A stretch of 64,000 bases of DNA from Edolisoma coerulescens (Eukaryota > Chordata > Aves > Passeriformes > Campephagidae): contig VWZW01006289.1 of NCBI GenBank assembly GCA_013397115.1, forward strand, positions 616,695-680,694. Reading direction: 5' to 3'. How positions within the stretch are numbered: the first letter of the stretch is position 1; each line of letters starts with the position of its first letter. The notes beneath the pieces are model-generated. The model saw nothing but the letters and a program-made list of their open reading frames with translations. It was not told where the DNA came from and searched no databases. Positions 11,011 to 22,140 of the stretch are shown one piece after another. The position numbers and the translations under genes are program-made.

Positions 11011-12890
11011 CTAGCACCTTCGCAATTTGAAGCCAGAGTCTGAAAAATCTGAAGTCTCCCTATGCTAGGGCTTTGCCTTTTGCTATTCTCGTTACACATT
11101 TGGCTGTGTTATAAGTCTGTGAAAAATCACAGTTTGCACATGCTCCATCACTACCTCTTCAATTGGAGTTGCTAAATTCTAAGATTCTGCTCTAACTGAG
11201 GATGCTCAGGTTTCTCACAGCTGGTAGTGCCGACTGAACCACATATGCCACGTCCGCAGTTATAGACTATAGTGTCCCACTATTCCATGCTCGAATATAT
11301 TATTCTAGGGTAGATTACACGGGCAAAGCCAAAATTTCACTATGCTAAGAACTCAGAGCGGTAACATTGGGATGAGTTCCAACAGCAACTGCCAAGAGGG
11401 AGATAAATTAATTTATGTTCATGAAGCGTTCAAATACTGCAGAACTGGTCACCACAGAAGAGCTCACAAGGAATTGAATTATTCCTTTTTGAGAGAAGCA
11501 TTTGAATTAAGTAATTATGTGGCTGTGCAATTAAAGATGATACCATAAAGCACACATATAAGGGGCTGAGTGAACAGACTGAGTATTGGATTCCTCAGTA
11601 TTGGGACTTTCTACATTATTTTGTCTACATGACTTAAGACAGTAAAGAGCCTAGTTCCTTTAATTTATACATTCACACATCTGCATGTCTACAGGCAGCC
11701 TGCCTCCAGTTCAAAATAATAAAATAATGGTGGACAAGGGGTTAATAGTTAATTGCACTTAACAATATAAAAAAAAGGTAGAAATAGTTTATCTGAAGTT
11801 ATCAGAGACAATGATTTACTAGATGTTATGGACAACCCACAGCATAGAGCTTTCAGCTACCCTCCCTGGGATATTAAAATCTGTGGCATCAGTGAAGTAC
11901 AAAGTGAGGGGCTTTCTCGAGTTTCCATTCATGTCTCAGCAGGCTTTTAACAGAACAACCAGGGGGAACTGTCTACAATAAACTTCTCTTTGTCTTCATC
12001 TCTTCCAGCTTCAGTATGCAAGGAGCTCCATTTTCAGCTATGGAAATGAACCATTTCATTTTTATGAGATCTAATTTCAGTAGCCTACTTTGAATAATAA
12101 ACAACAATTAACTTTCAGAGCACAGGGGAAGATGTATAATTTTTAAGGCACATCCTGTTTCAAGGACTTCAGGATATAAGCTACCTAAGAGCAAGAAATT
12201 GTAGAAATAAATGAGAGAGAACAAAGTTGTTCTCAGTACAGTGAGGCTGTCAGTCTTTCTGTACTCCTGCCCTTGTAATTATATGCTTTGGGCCTGATTC
12301 CCTGACTTCATTTGAGACCCCGTGGGAGAAAACTGAAGTAACATACTGTGGGATCATGTTCTTTTCCCAACATTTGTTTTTTGGAGGGCCAGTCTAGTGT
12401 GGTGCTTAAAAGCTTCACATGAACTGCACAGAGCTTACATGATTTCTTTTGGCTTTCTGAAAGGGTGAGTACGGTACAGCTTGTGCAGCGTTATTTCCTG
12501 AGAGCCTATTTAAGCAGGTTTTAGTGTTAACTTCAACTTCTTAACAAGCTTAAGTACAGCATCACATTTGATTTGGTTTTGCAAATGTCTGGAACTTTTC
12601 ATGTGGAATTAGCAGATCTCAGTCTTCAAGCCTAATGAACTCAGATAAAACTCAGCAGGATGTCCTGTTGGAAACTAATTTTTTTGTATGAAGACAGCTC
12701 TTTGGTCCTCTTTTCTTGCCTTGCGTTTGTTGACTTGTCTCAGAAGCTCGTAAGCTATCAGGTCTCTTATTGATCTACTCTAGAGTCACTTGAAAACATA
12801 ATTTTGAAAGCAGCATTTCAGCACCTCTCCTTGTTTGATCTCGTTGCTGTGGCACAGTTTTTCAAGCACTAGGCTGAAAATCAATGTTGG
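11011..12890. other. No gene seen; unique sequence
   Basis: AT-leaning unique DNA with no recognisable repeat. One short plus-strand frame (11342-11548) has no domain. Confidence 0.55.
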
Positions 12891-13300
12891 GGGTTATTTT
12901 ATGCTTAGTAATACATATTTTTTAAAATCTTTACATCTGTCTAATTTTATTTAAAATGCCTCTCTATATGTTAAATTTTCTGCTTTATTAAAATCTGTCC
13001 AAGGATTCACATCCCTTCATTTTAATTTAGCTACAAATTGATTCTTAAAGTATCACATTTAATAGCCTTTGGGGTTTGATGCGCAAACTATTCTGACGTC
13101 TATTCATAGACCTTTATAATGGGACCCACTCCAGTTTATCCCTTGAACTGTCAGGCTCTTTGGGAAATAATAGCTCCTGACAGTTGTGGAGTTAAAATAT
13201 AGGATTAATGATCAGCTTTTAATGTGCAAATGGGGTATTCAGCTTTCCTCTTACCCATCTTATTTAATGCAAATTCACTGTTGAAACAGGTAGCATGAAT
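12891..13300. promoter_or_regulatory. Candidate enhancer block with paired MEIS-type sites
   Basis: Contains AACTGTCAGG (13146-13155) and CCTGACAGTT (13176-13185), a perfect 10-bp inverted repeat. Each arm carries the TGACAG core bound by MEIS/TGIF-class TALE homeodomains. Nearby are GATGCGCAAAC, AGGATTAATGATCAGC and ATGCAAATTC strings. There is no open frame. The role is inferred from motifs. Confidence 0.4.
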
Positions 13301-13689
13301 TTCTTCTCTCACTAAACATAGATTAATCTATCAGGGTAAATCCTTGAATCAAAATAGAAATTTAGATACACACCACAAAGTAAATACAGGGCACTGCATG
13401 TGTGCTGATTTATAAGCAAGTATTTTTCTTCTGCCAAGTCCATCATTTATTTTTAAGGTTTCAAAACCTCACTTTCACACAAAAATAAAAATAGCTGTGC
13501 ATTGCAGCAACCAATTTAACCAGCAGGAAGGACTCTGCCTTTCTCTATTAAGTATAGCTGTAGAAAGCCCCATGGACTTTGATTTAATTGTTTCCAATAG
13601 TCCAAAACAGTCTGCTACCTGCACTTAGTAAGAAGTAAAAAAGAAAAAAGACAGGGGTTTCTACAATGAAGCATGGAGGAGATCAGATG

Positions 13690-13880
13690 TTTTTATTAGG
13701 GGATTAATGACATGTTTGTGATTCTTGGCCTTAGGAATTGTATGGTAATTGTCATTTGGGGCATCCTATTAAAAAGCTGCCTATCTGTACAAAATTAGAC
13801 TATTTGTTTAGAAAATGGTATATACTCATGTAATTGGAAAATGCATTTAAAACATAATAAGAATAAGAAGCATTTGTCCA
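13690..13880. promoter_or_regulatory. Candidate enhancer-like block
   Basis: GGGATTAATGACATG, GGTAATTGTCATTTGG and ATGTAATTGG strings occur in unique sequence without coding potential. Motif-based call only. Confidence 0.28.
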
Positions 13881-14866
13881 TTATATTCTGCAGTGATAAG
13901 CAGCACCGTGTCCGAGGAGCAGAGCATGGGGAGGAGATGTTGGATTAAGGTGACATCTAGAGAACATTGCACCTTTCGTAGAGTATTTGGGGGGAAAAAG
14001 ATTTTGAGGGTAACTTAAGTGAAAGTAAGAACATAAAAAGATAAAATAAACAGAGTAATTCTAAAAAATCTTTCATATTTAAGGCAGTCACACACCTGCC
14101 CGTACATCTCTAATAACCACTAGCTTTCCTGAGCACATGAAACAGAAAGGTGTCCCTCAAGATACAAGACTTAATCCTTGCAGTGCTTGAATGCCTTAAG
14201 CTGCCAATAAAGCAAAGAGTGAAGTCTGTTGTCTGCAATTATTCCTTTGAAAGGAGTCACATCAGAGCAGCACACATATATAAGTACACCCTGAGAAGCA
14301 AAGGAAGGGGGAGAAGAGCAAGAAGAACACGCAGCACATCGCTTGCATGCAACTTTTGTGTCTTCTATTATTATTGCTGTTATCTTCGCTTACATGCTTT
14401 AACACACTACCAGGGAAGAATACCATTAACGTTATTTTGGAAATCTGGTTCCAACAGCATCTAAATGGCCTCCAGGGATTTCTTTTGTTGTTTTGATAAC
14501 AGTGTCAATTTACATGGATACTCTGCTCCCCTCTCCCCCCATTTCTAAGAATGCAAAGCAATCTGTCATTAATGACTCTTGAGAAACATAAGCTAAATTT
14601 AAATTAACCTCACAGACATTGTTTATAACATCCTTAGGTAGTCTGCTCGTAATTTTTCACTGCCTTCTACCTTGTATTCACAGCTGTGCAAAGCAAGTCA
14701 AAACAGCAGTCAGGCAGCAGAGTTCTACAGACATGCTGCATTCACATTGCTTTGCTGTAAATTAGGGACAGTTCAGCAGAGAATCAGTGGTTGCAGACAT
14801 TCTGGTGAATACATGTGTGTAATAACCATAGCAGGCTGTGGTCACCAGATGGACTAAAGGTTTTAC
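13881..14866. other. No gene seen; possibly intronic
   Basis: A 104-codon plus-strand frame (14150-14464) contains a basic Arg-rich stretch but no family signature or splice support. The rest is unique sequence. Confidence 0.5.
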
Positions 14867-15001
14867 CTGGCACTCAATGAGCTGGAGGATGCTTTAGCTA
14901 CCTTATGCAATTTCTGACCCTTGCCAGCAACGTCTGCCTCCCATGTCCATCCTGCACTGTTGTCCCGGCTGTGTAGGAGGCTGGATGGTGGACCTGATTC
15001 C
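14867..15001 (-). other. Candidate exon of a minus-strand transcript
   Basis: Minus-strand reading shows a very strong acceptor (a long T-rich tract and then TTTGTTTCCAG just above 15001) and a consensus-like donor (GCCAG|GTAAAA below 14867). An alternative donor (ATAAG|GTAGCT) would end the exon at 14902. One frame is open across all 135 bases (phase 2 in, phase 2 out), with a Ser/Gly-rich peptide that begins ESGPPSSLLHSRDNSAGWTW and contains VAGKGQKLHK. The other frames stop near the 3' end. No domain is recognised. With the alternative donor the exon is 100 bp and ends in phase 0, compatible with the 10081-10259 candidate. It may be coding or non-coding. Confidence 0.28.
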
Positions 15002-16560
15002 CTGGAAACAAAAAAAAACCCAGGAAGGAAAAAATAGACAAACAAATAGGAAATACAAGAATAAATGATGATTTTCCCAGGGATTCAGCTGTCTCACCCA
15101 TTTCACTGTAAGGCAGGACAGATCAGTACAGGCCAGGGCCAAGATGAAGCAGTGGCAGGGGACAGGGACAAGGAGGTTGCTGGAAGCCTTCCTGAAAAGT
15201 TGTTCATCAAATTACACCAGGACAAAGCAGAGTATTCTAAATCCTAACCAGGAGGCTACTTTCCATTAGAGGCTACAGCCAAACTCCAGCTTTTTCATGC
15301 CTTGCTGCAGCTATGTGTTCTAGGCTTCCCTGGACAGAGAGGGAGTGATGTTTTCCCAACACAAGGTATTGTGTGTATTGCAGAAGGTACACAGGGAGGC
15401 AGTTTGTACTTGGGCTTGGAGCCTTAACTTTCAACATCTTGGTGGTTTTGGTTTACAATGGTTCCAAAACGCCTTCAAGCTTGCAAAATGGTTGTCATGC
15501 CTTGTCGAAGTTAAACCCACAGGTTCTAAATTATTTGGCTGTTTTCTGTATTTTGAGAAAATTTTCTCTGGAGACAGGTTTTTATATAGAGGGATGGGAG
15601 GTTTTTTTAGACTTTCTGCAAAACCCTTTCAGAATTCTTAAATGAATGAACTTAAATTAAATAAAAAATTAAATTAAAAATTAGTCCTTGCATTTTAAGT
15701 TTCACCGATAAAACCGATTTGTCACTCACGGTTGATTTGATTTCACAGTCATAGCCAGGAAACCTTAATATTTCTTTTTTGACTTGCTTGTTGGGCACTT
15801 AAAATTAGAGATCAGAAAAAGTGCAGCTCACAAGAAGACAAAAAAGTTTTTACTAATCCAGTGAGCAGAGATTAACTGAGCTTAGAATTCAGCTAATGAA
15901 GGGGAAAAACACTGAAAACCAGGAGCTACAATATATGTCAGAGGGCCAGTTTGGGGGGCAGTGGGAAAAGGAGGGCTCCAAGGAATGAGGAGCTGCTGAT
16001 GGCTCTGGAGATTTATTCATTTGAAGTATCCCAGAAAACAGATCCAGCAAAACTAGGAATCACAACTGTCTCCCAGGCACCCCCAGGATTCATCAGTGCA
16101 CGAAACTCAAAAAAAGCACCTATTAATCAGAGGACACTTAATATTTCGCTTCGTTCTCAACACAGTTGTTGTGGCTCGTGTTTGGGGAACAAAAGAGATG
16201 GGCCCTTGATATTGGGACACCTGTCTGCTAGCACAGGCAGTAGCAGGGACTAATATGAGCACTGAATCCCAGCCTGTCCTCCTGTTTTTCCCCAGAGCAG
16301 TAGGGAAAAAAGAACTGTTTCACACACCCACCTAGTTCAATGAAGCATTTTATTTTAACCCCAGCTAATAGCCTAAAATGACATCAGGACTCAAAACACT
16401 TAGAAAACTGGAATCTAAACTTCTGTGGTTAAGGGGATGACCCCCACCTCATCCTTGTGCCACTCACCACTGCCCTGATTTCACGTGGCTAGGTGGGCAT
16501 AATTGAAGGGAATGGACTCTCCTAGCTCACAGTTTTGTCCTGCAGCCATTCAATTGCCCC
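15002..16560. other. No gene seen; unique sequence
   Basis: An AT-rich patch of AAATTAAAT-type repeats lies at about 15643-15682. Overlapping plus-strand frames at 15345-15645 and 15951-16253 have no domain or splice support. Confidence 0.5.
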
Positions 16561-16593
16561 TCTTTTGTTTTGGTTTGTTTTGTTTGTATTTTC
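16561..16593. repeat. (TTTTG)n-like low-complexity tract
   Basis: Degenerate TTTTG/TTTG units in tandem. Confidence 0.7.
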
Positions 16594-16869
16594 TGACCTT
16601 GCATAACTTTAAAATGGCCATGCATAATTTTTTGGACAGTTTCCATTTGGGGCAGAAACTCTTCTTGACAGGTTCAGCAAAAGCTGCAATTTAATGGATG
16701 CATTTCAAATTGTCTAAAAGCAGGGTTCGAAGTGCTCAGACACCAGTTTCAGCATTTCTGGCATCACAACACAGCAGAGGATGTGCAAGCATGTGTTATT
16801 TATGTTTGTCTGCAGCTTTACTGCTGTTTGGACATAAATAGGGGGTCAGATTCAATCCCAGTCTGTCCT

Positions 16870-17270
16870 ATCTTACAATGACACAAACCCCCAAGGGGGG
16901 CCTCTGAGGTGGGAAATCTGTTGGTAGAAAAATTTGCCACGACCAAACCCAACCATGACCCCATGTGGGTGAGCAGGACCTGCTGGGGATGGCAGCAGCC
17001 CCCGAGGTAGGTGCTGCTGGGCAGGGGAGGCACAGGACGTGCTGACCCAGCACGGCCCCCACAGTCTGTTCACAGTCACAAACCAAAGCAAACGCCCGCA
17101 CTCAGGCCAGAGCAAAGTCTGAAGGGGGAGGAGGACCCAGTGGGAACTTTATCTCTTTAGGGAGTGAATCCCACTGCGGCGCAGGGGACTCGGTAACACA
17201 GGAGGGGAGACTGCGTGCCGGGTGCTGCCCACTCCCGCTCCCCTGCATGGGGCTCACAGGCTGATAAAAA
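16870..17270. other. GC-rich patch with moderate CpG content
   Basis: G+C-rich relative to both flanks, with about ten CpGs concentrated at 17035-17245. Three minus-strand frames are open here, as expected in GC-rich DNA. One (17102-17308) is Pro/Ser-rich and ends FPLGPPPPSDFALA. None has a recognisable domain. It may be a weak CpG island, a decayed exon or an insertion. Confidence 0.45.
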
Positions 17271-17520
17271 CCTGTTTGCTGCTCTAGCTGACAGCAAAAA
17301 TATAACATGAGGACAAATATGTATAAAAATTATGATAAACCATAGCACAGGGGAAAACAAATCTAATTAAATCAGACGGGACAGTTCACAGGGCAATTGG
17401 ATGTTTGCATTGTCCCAGGAAAGTGCAGTCCTGTGGAGCTGAAGGGAATCGATTGGCTTGTATTCTCATTTTTCCTAAAAACTCACGGTATAACACTAGC
17501 AACCTACAGGGATACTGGGA

Positions 17521-17540
17521 AAAAAACAAACAAACAAACC
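17521..17540. repeat. (CAAA)n short tandem repeat
   Basis: Three to four CAAA units after an A run. Confidence 0.75.
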
Positions 17541-19440
17541 CCTCTGAGGCTTCTCCCTACACCCATCCCCTCTGTTGTTATTTTTTAAATCAGGGAATGG
17601 GGCAAAGGGGCGAAAGAGCAATCCTTGTATTTGCCAGCCAGTAAATCTAACTTCAATCCCTCATGAAACAATGGGACAACCAGTTAAGGAGGGAGGGAAG
17701 GGGGACAGAAAATAATGGGGTCATGAGCAATCAAAAGGTTTTGACCAAATCTGACCTTTGTTTTAATGTAATTTTGAATCAGCAGAGTTATATCTGGGTT
17801 AAATTTTAACTGCCTGGTTTTTTGAATTCTCTTAAAAAGAAATAATGCCAGAGAAACTCAGTTCATCTGGTGGAATCAAAAGATGTAGTGGGAAAAATAT
17901 GTTTTCTTCTTGCTTGCAACAGCTGTTAAACTTCAGCATGCAAAATCATATAGGAGGAAAAAACCCTTCCTTAAAATTCCAGTATCACCCTCAGTTCATC
18001 TAAACTATGAAAAAGCTCATAATATAATCCCAGTCCCTCCCTCAAAAGCTTCCAACTGCCTCGTCCCCAAGCAGGGGAAAACTAGCCTTGGCGTTCCTGA
18101 TATTGCCAAGACTAAATGAGGTTGTTTGGATTTCCTCTTCCCTCTGTTCCCTCCTCTTATAAATCAACACATTTTCCAGATTAATTTATACTCTGTGTCT
18201 GTGTGTGCGTGCATATTTATAAAAGAAAGGGTCACGAATCCCATGCTTTTAGAGGAAGGGAGCCTTTTCACATTATGTTTTAAAATAAGCCAGGACTAAA
18301 CATTGTGATACAGAAATGCTCCTCTTTCTATTACACAGCCCCTGGCAAGATATCCAGGGAGATGTTTCAAGACAGTTTAAATTGGTCAAGCTAGTGATGG
18401 TCCTCCCTTTTCCCTGGACCATGCCACATGTTCCTGATGCACAGAAGTGCAGTAGCACTGCTGCTTATCTGACCCTTTATTGAGCCAATTTAAACAAATA
18501 GCCTTTTTCTTTTTTCTTTTTCTTTTTTTTTTTTTCAACTTCACCACTTTTCAGTTGGTTTCAGACTTTAATTTGAGTCACAGAGAGGTCAGGGGAGCAC
18601 CAGGGCCAGCAAAAGGGCAAGGTCTGGAAATACGTCACCAAGTCCAAGGTGAGGATGGTGCGGTGGCACTCACAGAGACGGGGTCGTGGCTCCCCATCAG
18701 CGAGCAGCATTTCTTCTACCATCCAGCTTCACTTTTCCCACTCCCATGGTTTATTTTTTAAAATGTCACTTGGATCAAGAAATTAATCCAGCTAAAGATT
18801 ATCCAAAATGAGCTATTTTTCAGCCACTTCTCTTCCCAGTCCAGCTCACTGGGTACCTGTGCTACCATAGGGGAGGCTTTTGAAGAGTGGGCAACCAAGG
18901 AGACGTATGTGCTGCCCTAAATAATACATTGCTTGGAAACTGGGGCTGGTTTGTGAGGAAACAGTATCAATGCTCCAGAATCTTCTGCTGAAAATTTTCT
19001 GCATTGAAAAAACAAGTCAGTTTTAAAATCTGGTCTGTTTGTCACAGACATGTCCGCTAATGAACTTGTAACCAAAGTGCTGGGTTTCAGCTCGCTTCCC
19101 TCTGCCACCATTGACTGCTGTGTGTTCTCAGCAGACAGTAATTATCAGCCCTAAAGCCAACAAGAATGATGTCATTTTTAATTCATCAAATACCAGGTAT
19201 CCCAGGGGGATCCTTCACCAGAAATGTAGCAATTCTGAAACCAATTTGGGATTTTGGCTTTGGTGGAAGGGTGGTAACTTTGGGACTAAGAGCTTTTGAA
19301 AATCTGAAAAGTCATCACAAAATAATGACTTTTTTGGTTGTCTCTGCAATAATAGGCAACCACCATGAATAACAGCTGACATTTCAGACTCTGGGCGACC
19401 CCTGGGTATTTTCTGGGTCTTTTTTTCCCCCTAACTAGTA
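17541..19440. other. No gene seen; includes a pyrimidine tract
   Basis: A T/C tract occupies 18503-18537. Remaining DNA is unique, with short open frames lacking any domain. Confidence 0.5.
18503..18537. repeat. Polypyrimidine (CTTTTT)n tract
   Basis: Thirty-five bases of almost pure T with regularly spaced C. Confidence 0.8.
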
Positions 19441-19479
19441 AACTTGAATAGCTGCAAGATACAACATGGTAAAGTGTGC

Positions 19480-20400
19480 TGAGGGCATCAGGTTACCTAT
19501 ATGCCCAAAGCTGTCATTTTAACCAAGTCATTTTGCATACAGACTGCTTTTGTGCGAGGATGCCTGTTGCACAATGTTGTTTTTAAGTGAAAGAGCAAAA
19601 TAGATGAGCTCGCAATATGATGCAGAGAGCACATGTTATTTTTGCATAGTCTTATTGGATTTATTCTGAGAAGTTACTGAGGCTTCCTGCAAAGATTGTT
19701 TAATATCTTTGGTGGAAATAGAAATAGTCAAGCTTTTATAATAATAGTGATGAAAAAATAATGACTTTCCATATCCAACCAAAGCCTGATTACACTCATT
19801 GAAATACAAATGTCAATATTTATTAGCTAATACTAAAATTACTGCCATCTCATTTTTGCAGTTAGTCAGAAAATCATTATGTATCCCTTTTCAAAAATCA
19901 TTGACTTTTCCTTAGCACAGAAAACTCTATTATCAGTCTTTATAAAATATTTATGGCTTTCCTTGACATTCTTGTAATATCCCTAGGAGAACAATCAGCA
20001 TTCCTTTTGCTGAAAATAAGACAAACCTCTTCTCCCTAAAAAATAATTAATGAACAAAATGTAAATGAAATCAAATTTTAAAAAGTAAGAAACCACAGCT
20101 TGTTCATCTAATTTTTTCTCTTACATTAGGAAAAATCAAAGGCATCTCTGTTTTAACTACTTTATTACAATTATTTGGGCTAAAAAGTAGTCTTGATTTG
20201 TCACCGAAGGATGAATTATTATTAATTTCACGTGTAAGCATATGGAGAGAATTATTAGGCTAAATGGAGGGGCTTTTCACCAATTCATTGATTTTTCTGT
20301 GCCCTTGATTGTTTGTGCCACTGTTTCTAAATTAACAATACGCCCCCTCTCCGAGGTCCAGGGCAGGGTTATTTTCGGTGAAGAAGTGCTAAATCACCCA
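19480..20400. promoter_or_regulatory. Extended candidate conserved non-coding region
   Basis: Almost 1 kb of unique, stop-rich sequence with many homeodomain, SOX and CCAAT-like strings (CATTTTGCATAC, GTTGCACAATG, TTTAATATC, ATTATTATTAATTTCACG, ACCAATTCATTG). No repeats interrupt it. The absence of insertions over this length is typical of enhancer clusters, but alignment is required. Confidence 0.35.
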
Positions 20401-20639
20401 TGTTTTCATTGGAGGCTGCTGGAGCTCCGTATGGTCTGAAGGAAACGTCACACTTCCACGTTACTGGTCCTACTTGATGCTGATATCCCTTCCTGTAACT
20501 GTTCTGGAAATCCTGATATGTCTTGTCTCCCCGTTTGTGTTTTCGCTCTGCTTGGTAATGAGAGAAGATAAAAAGGGATTCTCCCTCACCGCTAATGTCC
20601 CTGCAGGAGCCACGTATCAGCAATGCCCCTTGTTTAGTT

Positions 20640-20960
20640 AGCAATTCTGTCTTTGTGCAAAGTTTTTTACATGCAATTGGCTTGTTGCATTTTTCTGTAT
20701 ACTTAGCTGTATTGCCATGGCAATAGGAAAAACATGATGATGCAGATTTGGAGAGAAAGGAAGGGAAAAAAAGAGATAAACCACCACTATAATCTCATGG
20801 CTAGATGAGGTCAGAATTGGCTAATTTATGAAGTTAAGAGACATGCAATTTGAAAGATCAGAGAGGTTAAAAGGAGTCCTGAAGTGGAAATTTTCCGATT
20901 AATAAATGTGCAAAGATGGGGATCTGGATTTCCCTAAACTGGGTCAAATAAGTCAGCCTG
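20640..20960. promoter_or_regulatory. Candidate enhancer block containing an RFX X-box
   Basis: Contains ATTGCCATGGCAAT at 20711-20724, a perfect 14-bp palindrome that matches the RFX-family X-box consensus (GTTGCCATGGCAAC) with two end changes. Flanks hold TTTGTGCAAAG and GATTAATAAATG. No coding potential. Confidence 0.45.
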
Positions 20961-21850
20961 CACTCAGATAGGACACACGATAAAAAATCTTTGAGTAAGG
21001 AGTGGGGGATTTGACTAATGCTTTTTAAAGCAGACATACCATAGAAATCAAATTTAAGCTTTTGTCTTTGTATTTACACAATGTAAAATTATATATTTAT
21101 ACACATAGATATAAATTTTATATTTTTCAAACATTATTTTCATATAAATTAGCTAAATACCCTATTGCTATTTCTATAAAAATGTTCATACAATTGATTT
21201 TTTTTTCCAAATTTCCAAGCATTTCTATCTTTTCTTGTTTGAAATTCTTTTACCTTAAGTGTAATTTCCCCCATCATATTTAAAATTTCAGCATCCCAAT
21301 GTGTTTCCATTTCAATTCAAGCATCTAGAGAGATGGTGAGCCATCTGAAATGGACAGAACAGTACAAGAGTTTCACCAGAGAGCCCAATGTCTAATCTTG
21401 CAGGCACTTGCTCGTATGAATACTTTGAAGCTCAATAGCATTACTCTGGTGACAATGTTACTCTTACAGAAATTGGATCTTTCAAATGCTTGCACATGTG
21501 AATAATTTTATGCATCTGAGCAGTTGTCTTCTGTGAAACTACTGCCTTGTGTGAAGTTAACCATGTGTGGATGTGCTTCCAGGGATGAGGAGGTTCCCAG
21601 GATGATGATCTTAGGGGTTTATTGGAATAAGCCTTATTGACCACTGTATGAATCAAGCATTGTACATGAGATCATGCCATTAGCAACGTGCAAAAATTCC
21701 TCAAGCAATATTGGTGAAATTTAAACTCGAATTTTGAAGAAAATGCAGATTTGATTTTTAACAGGGGATTTTAACATGAAAACTTCTCTTTAAAAATTCA
21801 CTGCAGCAAGATCAGTAAATATAAATAAAACATGTGAAGAATATTAATCT
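20961..21850. other. No gene seen; AT-rich unique sequence
   Basis: Strongly AT-rich at about 21060-21290. The plus-strand frame there (Phe/Ile/Lys/Tyr-rich) reflects base composition. No repeat family is recognised. Confidence 0.5.
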
Positions 21851-22140
21851 TAGTAAAATTGAAGAAGCAAGCTGTCAATGGCTGTCAGACACAATATGAA
21901 CTGACAGTTGCATGGCTTACAGTCTGACATCGGGATCGTTACCTGTCTGTTTCTCTATCAAAATACCTACAGGGAATAAGAGTTTGCAGATTGCAGGCAT
22001 GGGTGGGAGTGGGGAAAGGGAAAGAGCAGTTAAAATGGAAGCTTAATGACAGCCGTGAAACATACGTATGCAACATATTCATTAGGATTAGTCATCAGTC
22101 CGAAGGAATGGCTTACATCATTCATTATCATCAGTACTGG
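21851..22140. promoter_or_regulatory. Candidate enhancer with four MEIS-type TGACAG sites
   Basis: CTGTCA occurs at 21872-21877 and 21882-21887 (exactly 10 bp apart) and TGACAG at 21902-21907 and 22047-22052. A perfect palindrome, CATACGTATG, lies at 22061-22070, followed by ATTCATTAGG and TCATTCATTATC. The site arrangement fits binding of MEIS/PBX-type TALE proteins. There is no open frame. Confidence 0.4.
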
